The notes under the pieces: model-generated
Databases searched by the model: none
What the model saw: only the letters and a program-made list of their open reading frames with translations
Told to the model about the DNA's origin: nothing
Origin: Nocardioides speluncae
GTDB lineage: Bacteria; Actinomycetota; Actinomycetes; Propionibacteriales; Nocardioidaceae
Assembly (NCBI RefSeq): GCF_003121585.1
Contig: NZ_QEOO01000050.1
Location: 86,723 to 150,722, forward strand
Length of the DNA: 64,000 bases
Reading direction: 5' to 3'
Position numbers and translations under genes: made by a program
In this document: positions 59,763-64,000 of the stretch, in pieces
Position numbering within the stretch: position 1 is the stretch's first letter
Layout: every line of letters begins with the position of its first letter

Positions 59763-60392
59763 TCAGCGCGGCCGGCCTTCCTGCTCGCCACTGGCCTCAG
59801 TCGTGGCAGTGAGGCCGAGCAACAGCAGGTCGAGAACCCTGGTGACTGCCTCGCATGCCTCGGTCGAGTCCCCGTGGTCGCTCATCAGGACCCTGTGGAT
59901 CGTTCCGACGAGCGCGAGCGCGATCGCGGCCGTGTCGGCCTCCGGCGTGATTCGGCCCAGCTTCTTCTCGTCCTCAAGGTAGGCGGCGATGACTCGTTCG
60001 ATGTCCCCGAGGTTGGGAGACCGGTGACCTCCCGACTCGCGGAGCCGCTGGGCGAGGGTGGGCCGCAGTGCGATCACGCTGTGTACGGCGAGAAGCGGGG
60101 ATCCGAGCAGCGTGGTCGAGGCGGCCCGGAGGTTGTCGACCACGGTCGCCCGGCCGACAAGACAGTGCAACTGCGCCACGTCCCCATGCGCTCGGCGGAA
60201 CTGCTCGACGGCGAACGCGGCGAGAAAGCCGTCCAGGTCGGTGAAGTGATTGTGCAGCACGCCCTTGGCGCAGGCTGCCTCGGTGGTGATCGCCCGGCTG
60301 GACAGGGCGCTCGGGCCGTCGCGGAGCAGGAGTCGTTCCGCTGCCGCGAACAGGTTCTCGCGCAGCTCTGGGATGGCTACACCACGGGGCAT
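59763..60392 (-). CDS. TetR-family regulator of the divergent ABC exporter
   Basis: 209 residues. Helix-turn-helix: LRENLFAAAERLLLRDGPSAL, then ITTEAACAKGVLHNHFTDLDGF. The C-terminal helical domain is of generic TetR type. The ATG at 60392 is supported by AGAGGAC. Two tandem palindromes fill the gap to the divergent ABC transporter, so it probably represses both itself and the exporter until a ligand binds. Confidence 0.9.
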   Translation of the reverse strand: MPRGVAIPELRENLFAAAERLLLRDGPSALSSRAITTEAACAKGVLHNHFTDLDGFLAAFAVEQFRRAHGDVAQLHCLVGRATVVDNLRAASTTLLGSPLLAVHSVIALRPTLAQRLRESGGHRSPNLGDIERVIAAYLEDEKKLGRITPEADTAAIALALVGTIHRVLMSDHGDSTEACEAVTRVLDLLLLGLTATTEASGEQEGRPR

Positions 60393-60412
60393 CGGAAGGT
60401 CCTCTTGCGAGA

Positions 60413-60450
60413 ATGGGCACTCGCCCATAGTCTATGGGCGTTCGCCCATA
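60413..60450. promoter_or_regulatory. Tandem operator palindromes between TetR and the ABC exporter
   Basis: ATGGGC-N4-GCCCAT (60413-60428) and TATGGGCG-TT-CGCCCATA (60433-60450) share the half-site ATGGGC and lie 4 bases apart in the 83-base divergent gap. They are very likely binding sites for the adjacent TetR protein. Confidence 0.75.
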
Positions 60451-60475
60451 CTAGGCCCGAAGGTGGAGAGTTGTC

Positions 60476-61180
60476 ATGGAGCTCGCGATCCAGATCAGTG
60501 GTGTCCGCAAGGCGTATCCCTCGAACTCCGGGGAGTTTGTGGCCATCCACGACCTCGACCTCGAGGTCGCCGAGGGTGAATTCGTCGGGATCGTGGGCCG
60601 ATCCGGTAGCGGCAAGACCACACTGCTGAACCTGCTGGCCGGCATCGACCGCGCCACGGCCGGAACGGTGCGGGTCGCCGGCGCCGACCTGGGGACGCTG
60701 TCGGAGTCGGGCCTTGCCGGGTGGCGCGGACGCCACGTCGGGCTGGTGTTCCAGTTCTTCCAGCTGCTGCCCACGCTCACCGTGGTCGAGAACGTGATGT
60801 TGCCGATGGACTTCGTCGGCAAGGTGTCGCCGGCCGAGCGCCGGGCCCGCGCGGAACGGCTCTTGGATCGCGTGGGCATCGGCGAACAGGCCGACAAGCT
60901 GCCCAGCACCCTGTCGGGAGGTCAGCAGCAGCGGGCCGCGATCGCCCGCGCACTCGCCAACGATCCGCCTCTGCTCCTGGCCGATGAGCCCACCGGAAAC
61001 CTCGACTCAGCGACCGCCGACGACGTACTGGGGCTGTTCGCCGAGATGAACGCCGAGGGCCGGACCATCGTGGTGGTCACCCACGAACGCGACATCCGCT
61101 CCCTGGTCGGACGAGAGGTCACGCTGGCCGACGGCCGGATCGTCGCCGACGAGCGCGCGGTGGGGAGCACGCAGCGATGA
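60476..61180 (+). CDS. ABC transporter ATP-binding protein (MacB/LolD type)
   Basis: 234 residues. Walker A GRSGSGKT is at 41-48, the signature LSGGQ at 146-150, and Walker B LLLADEP follows with TGNLDS, typical of the MacB/LolD/FtsE class that drives FtsX-fold permeases. GGTGGAG lies before the ATG. It overlaps the permease gene by four bases. Confidence 0.93.
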   Translation: MELAIQISGVRKAYPSNSGEFVAIHDLDLEVAEGEFVGIVGRSGSGKTTLLNLLAGIDRATAGTVRVAGADLGTLSESGLAGWRGRHVGLVFQFFQLLPTLTVVENVMLPMDFVGKVSPAERRARAERLLDRVGIGEQADKLPSTLSGGQQQRAAIARALANDPPLLLADEPTGNLDSATADDVLGLFAEMNAEGRTIVVVTHERDIRSLVGREVTLADGRIVADERAVGSTQR

Positions 61181-63633
61181 CCAGTCTGCTCACGGTCAAG
61201 CTGGTCCGCGACCTGAAGGCGACCTGGCCGCGGCTGACGATGATGGTGATCGCAATCGCGATCAGCCTGTCCGCATTCGGCGGGGTGCTGTTCGCGTGGT
61301 CGGCCAGCGGCCGGGAGACCGACGGCGCCTATGCGCGCACCGAGCCGGCCTCGGCGACGATCCTGCTCGACCAGGCCGTCGACGCCGAGCGCCTCGTGGC
61401 GCTCGCAGCCCAGGCGGAGCGCCGCCCCGACGTCCTGGTCGCGAGCGCGCGCACGCAGTTCACCAGCGAGGTCACGGTCGACGGCCGGATCCGCGAGATC
61501 CCGCTCCAGGTGTTCGCCGCCGGTCCTGACGACGCGATGCGGGTGGCCCGGTTCGATGTCGACCAGGCGTCGTGGCCACCCACAACCGAGGAGATCTTCC
61601 TCGGCGCCGACTCCCTGTCCTTGCTGGGGGTGAGCCTCGGAGACACCCTCACGCTGGAGACGCCGGCTGGCGACCCGCTACGGGTGCGGGTCGCAGCAAC
61701 GGTCTATGACCCCAGCCTGGCCCCGTCGCCGCAGGAGCAGACCGGCCACGGCTACCTGGCCTCGACCGCGCTTGGGACCGCTGGACGCGCGGCCGAGCTC
61801 GACCAGCTCAAGCTCCAGGTCCCCGATCCCGCCACCGGCAAGCCCACCCGCGACCGCGACGCGATCGTGACCGCGGCCAACGACGTGGGCTCGTGGCTGG
61901 AGCAGGAGGCTGGCGTGACGGTCCGGGAGATCCAGGTTCCCGAGCCGTTCGAGCATCCGCACCAGTGGCAGGCCGACGCCCTGCTCGTCTCGCTGCTCGC
62001 CGGCGGCGCGGCGGCACTGCTGCTGAGCACGATCCTGGTCGCGAACATGCTCAACAACATGTTCACCCGACAGATCCCCCAGATCGGGATCATGAAGGCC
62101 ACCGGCGCCAGCTCCGTCCAGATCGGGCGGCACTACCTCGCCACGACCCTGGTGGTGGCGCTCGCTGCCACGGCACTCGCGGTACCGGTAGCCGTCGCCC
62201 TGGGCCGCGTCGCCGTCGGCACCTTCCTGGGCTTCCTGGGCATCGAACCGGTCAGCCTGGCACCCCCGTGGTGGACCTATGCCGTCGTCGTGGTGATCGG
62301 CCTGGCTCTCCCTCCGCTGATGGCCGTGGTCCCCGTGGTGCGGACCAGCCGCACCACCGTGCGCGCCGCGATCGACCACCACGGCGGCGGAACCACCCCG
62401 CATGCGGCGACCGGCGTCCTAGCCCGGATCGGCCGGATCCGCGGGCTCAACCGCGGCCTGCTGATGGCGCTGCGCAACACCGTGCGCCGCCCGTCCAGGT
62501 TTCTGCTCTCGGTCGGCCTCCTGGCCGCAGCCGGCACCGTGTTCGTGTCGGGAATGTCGCTGAGCACCGGAACCGAGGCGATCACCGAGGAACAGAAGTC
62601 ACAAGTCACCTGGGACGTCGAGGTCCAGCTTGCCGTCACCACCACCCTGGAGGAGGTCACGGAGCTCGCGCAGGGAGTGCCCGGCGTCCAGTCCGTCGAG
62701 GCCCTCCAGGTGCTGCCCGCCGGGGTCGCCGGGGAAGGCGAGATCCCGATCACCCGCACCTACCCCGACCAGGGCCACGGCCGGGTGTCGGTGACTGCGC
62801 TACCGGGGGATCGCCTCGCTGCCACCAGCCCAAAGCTGCTGGACGGCCGCTGGCTCCGGGAGGGCGAGACCGGCGCCGTCGTACTCAACCAGCTGACCCG
62901 CAAGAACACCGTGCCTGGCATCCGCTCCGGCGACACCGTCCGGCTCACCCTCAACGGACGCAGCACCAGCTGGCGCGTGACCGGCGTCATCGAGGAGCTC
63001 GCCGGCGGAAGCGGCGGGGTCTACACCACCACCGAAGGTCTCGCCCAAGCGCTCGGCCAACCAGCGCGTGCCAACCAGCTGCGGATCACCACCGACGCGC
63101 ACGACGAGCAGACCCGACAAGCCGTAGCCGCCGCCGTCGGCCAAGCTCTGACCGACGCTGGGATCGAGGTCAGGTCGGCGGTCTCGATCAGCCGCAGCGA
63201 AGCCATCTCCGCCGGCCATCTCGGCCCCATCGTGCTGATCCTGCTCGGCGTTGCACTGCCACTCGGCGTGGTTGGCACCATCGGGCTCGCCTCCACGATG
63301 AGCGCCAACATTCTCGACCGCACCAGAGAGTTCGCGATCATGCACGCCATCGGCGCCCGGCCCAGGGCCGTACGCCGCATCGTGATCGCCGAAGGGCTCT
63401 TCCTCGCCCTCGCCAGCTGCCTGGCCGCGATCCTGCCCACCCTCGGCCTGACCGCCGTCCTCGGTGACGGGCTCGGCAACCTCTTCTTCTCCGCGCCCCT
63501 GCCCTACCGGATCTCGGCCGTAGCGGCCGGGATCTGGGTCGCCATCGTCGTTCTCGGCTCCCTGCTCGCCACCGACGCGGCCGCCACTCGAGCATCCCGA
63601 CTCACCGTCCGCGACGGCCTCGCCTACCTATGA
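61177..63633 (+). CDS. FtsX-fold ABC transporter permease
   Basis: 818 residues with the double FtsX layout: a first helix (TMMVIAIAISLSAFGGVLF), a large extracellular domain, three helices with the NMFTRQIPQIGIMKATGAS loop (about 290-400), a second helix near 440, a second outer domain, and three final helices with ILDRTREFAIMHAIGARP. Such transporters move lipophilic compounds, peptides or lipoproteins, or act by mechanotransmission. The substrate is unknown. The gene is coupled at both ends to its neighbours. Confidence 0.92.
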   Translation: MTSLLTVKLVRDLKATWPRLTMMVIAIAISLSAFGGVLFAWSASGRETDGAYARTEPASATILLDQAVDAERLVALAAQAERRPDVLVASARTQFTSEVTVDGRIREIPLQVFAAGPDDAMRVARFDVDQASWPPTTEEIFLGADSLSLLGVSLGDTLTLETPAGDPLRVRVAATVYDPSLAPSPQEQTGHGYLASTALGTAGRAAELDQLKLQVPDPATGKPTRDRDAIVTAANDVGSWLEQEAGVTVREIQVPEPFEHPHQWQADALLVSLLAGGAAALLLSTILVANMLNNMFTRQIPQIGIMKATGASSVQIGRHYLATTLVVALAATALAVPVAVALGRVAVGTFLGFLGIEPVSLAPPWWTYAVVVVIGLALPPLMAVVPVVRTSRTTVRAAIDHHGGGTTPHAATGVLARIGRIRGLNRGLLMALRNTVRRPSRFLLSVGLLAAAGTVFVSGMSLSTGTEAITEEQKSQVTWDVEVQLAVTTTLEEVTELAQGVPGVQSVEALQVLPAGVAGEGEIPITRTYPDQGHGRVSVTALPGDRLAATSPKLLDGRWLREGETGAVVLNQLTRKNTVPGIRSGDTVRLTLNGRSTSWRVTGVIEELAGGSGGVYTTTEGLAQALGQPARANQLRITTDAHDEQTRQAVAAAVGQALTDAGIEVRSAVSISRSEAISAGHLGPIVLILLGVALPLGVVGTIGLASTMSANILDRTREFAIMHAIGARPRAVRRIVIAEGLFLALASCLAAILPTLGLTAVLGDGLGNLFFSAPLPYRISAVAAGIWVAIVVLGSLLATDAAATRASRLTVRDGLAYL

Positions 63634-63854
63634 CCAATCGGAGAACAACCATGCCCGACCCGCACACTGACACCGAGCGCCTGCCCCGCTGGGTCAAGAT
63701 CACCGGCCTCACCATCGCGATCCTGGCCATCCTCGGCGTACTGATGATGACGCTGATCGGCGGCGGCGAACACGGCCCCGGCCGACACGCGCCCGGACGC
63801 GAGACCCCGAGCAGCGAGCCACCGGGACACACTCCGCCCGCCGGAGGTCACTGA
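63630..63854 (+). CDS. Small His-rich membrane protein
   Basis: 74 residues. One membrane helix (VKITGLTIAILAILGVLMMTLI) is followed by a short Gly/Pro/His-rich tail with five His (EHGPGRHAPGRE ... GHTPPAGGH), which could bind metal. The ATG overlaps the permease stop. The next gene (minus strand) is a copper-type P-ATPase. Similar His-tailed peptides are familiar near actinobacterial copper genes, from memory; the role is unknown. Confidence 0.72.
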   Translation: MTNRRTTMPDPHTDTERLPRWVKITGLTIAILAILGVLMMTLIGGGEHGPGRHAPGRETPSSEPPGHTPPAGGH

Positions 63855-63864
63855 TGCCAACGCG

Positions 63865-64000
63865 TCAGCAGACGCTGTCGGTCAGTGGCTTGAAGCCGCG
63901 CAGCCGCAGGCTGTTGCTGACCACGAACACCGAGGAGAGTGCCATTGCGGCACCGGCCAGCATCGGGTTGAGGAGGCCGGCGGCGGCCAGTGGCAGGGCG
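63865..64000 (-). CDS. copA: Heavy-metal (copper) P1B-type ATPase, C-terminal fragment
   Basis: The gene runs off the right edge, so only the last ~44 residues are visible. They read LLNPMLAGAAMALSSVFVVS and NSLRLRGF, the last membrane helix of copper/silver P1B ATPases, whose Asn, Met and Ser residues form part of the metal site. A short tail ends with Cys. The assignment to copper rests on this helix. Confidence 0.88.
   Translation of the reverse strand, partial: ALPLAAAGLLNPMLAGAAMALSSVFVVSNSLRLRGFKPLTDSVC

Overview
This is a 64 kb chromosomal window from a high-GC Gram-positive bacterium, most likely an actinobacterium of the Nocardioides/Kribbella type (Nocardioidaceae). The basis is very high third-position GC, many GTG starts, a complete 14-gene nuo operon coupled to menaquinone genes, SigE-type sigma and AfsR/SARP regulators, 2-oxoglutarate:ferredoxin oxidoreductase, LGFP-repeat proteins and Tat-exported PhoX. 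The family assignment is inference; the phylum-level call is strong. No tRNA, rRNA, CRISPR array, transposase or phage gene was seen.

Layout, left: the end of yajQ; a two-subunit molybdenum hydroxylase (iorA/iorB type); a PemK/MazF toxin-antitoxin pair with its operator; a secreted alpha/beta hydrolase; a sulfate ABC transporter operon (cysP-cysT-cysW-cysA); korA-korB; a SigE-family sigma factor with a membrane partner; two related small secreted proteins; phoX behind a Pho-box-like repeat; and a methyltransferase.

Centre (19-37 kb, all on the minus strand): one long energy-metabolism operon. It begins with a menJ-like FAD reductase, runs through nuoA to nuoN, and ends with a long-chain polyprenyl diphosphate synthase. 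Most junctions overlap by 4 bases. A near-consensus Rex operator lies upstream of the first gene, which suggests control by the NADH/NAD+ ratio. menG and menF follow further right, so side-chain synthesis, head-group synthesis, quinone modification and the quinone-reducing complex are gathered within 26 kb.

37-43 kb is accessory: two LGFP-repeat secreted proteins (one with an HExxH peptidase domain), an XRE regulator followed by a frameshifted nucleotidyltransferase pseudogene, and a wHTH-MNT/HEPN toxin-antitoxin module flanked by menG and a decayed partial copy of the menG 3' end. A dispersed inverted repeat (half-element about 36 bp) occurs four times: twice as complete intergenic hairpins and twice as half-copies inside nuoJ and nuoG.

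Right: L,D-transpeptidase, menF, an AfsR/SARP regulator, a GH25 lysozyme, a histidine phosphatase/nucleotidyltransferase/metallo-hydrolase cluster, a subtilase, an acetyltransferase-TetR-hydrolase operon, a CPA1 antiporter fused to a UBP-type zinc finger, an AraC-DinB regulator, a TetR-controlled MacB/FtsX-type ABC exporter with a His-rich membrane peptide, and the 3' end of a copper-type P1B ATPase. Intergenic stretches not listed below contained nothing I could support.
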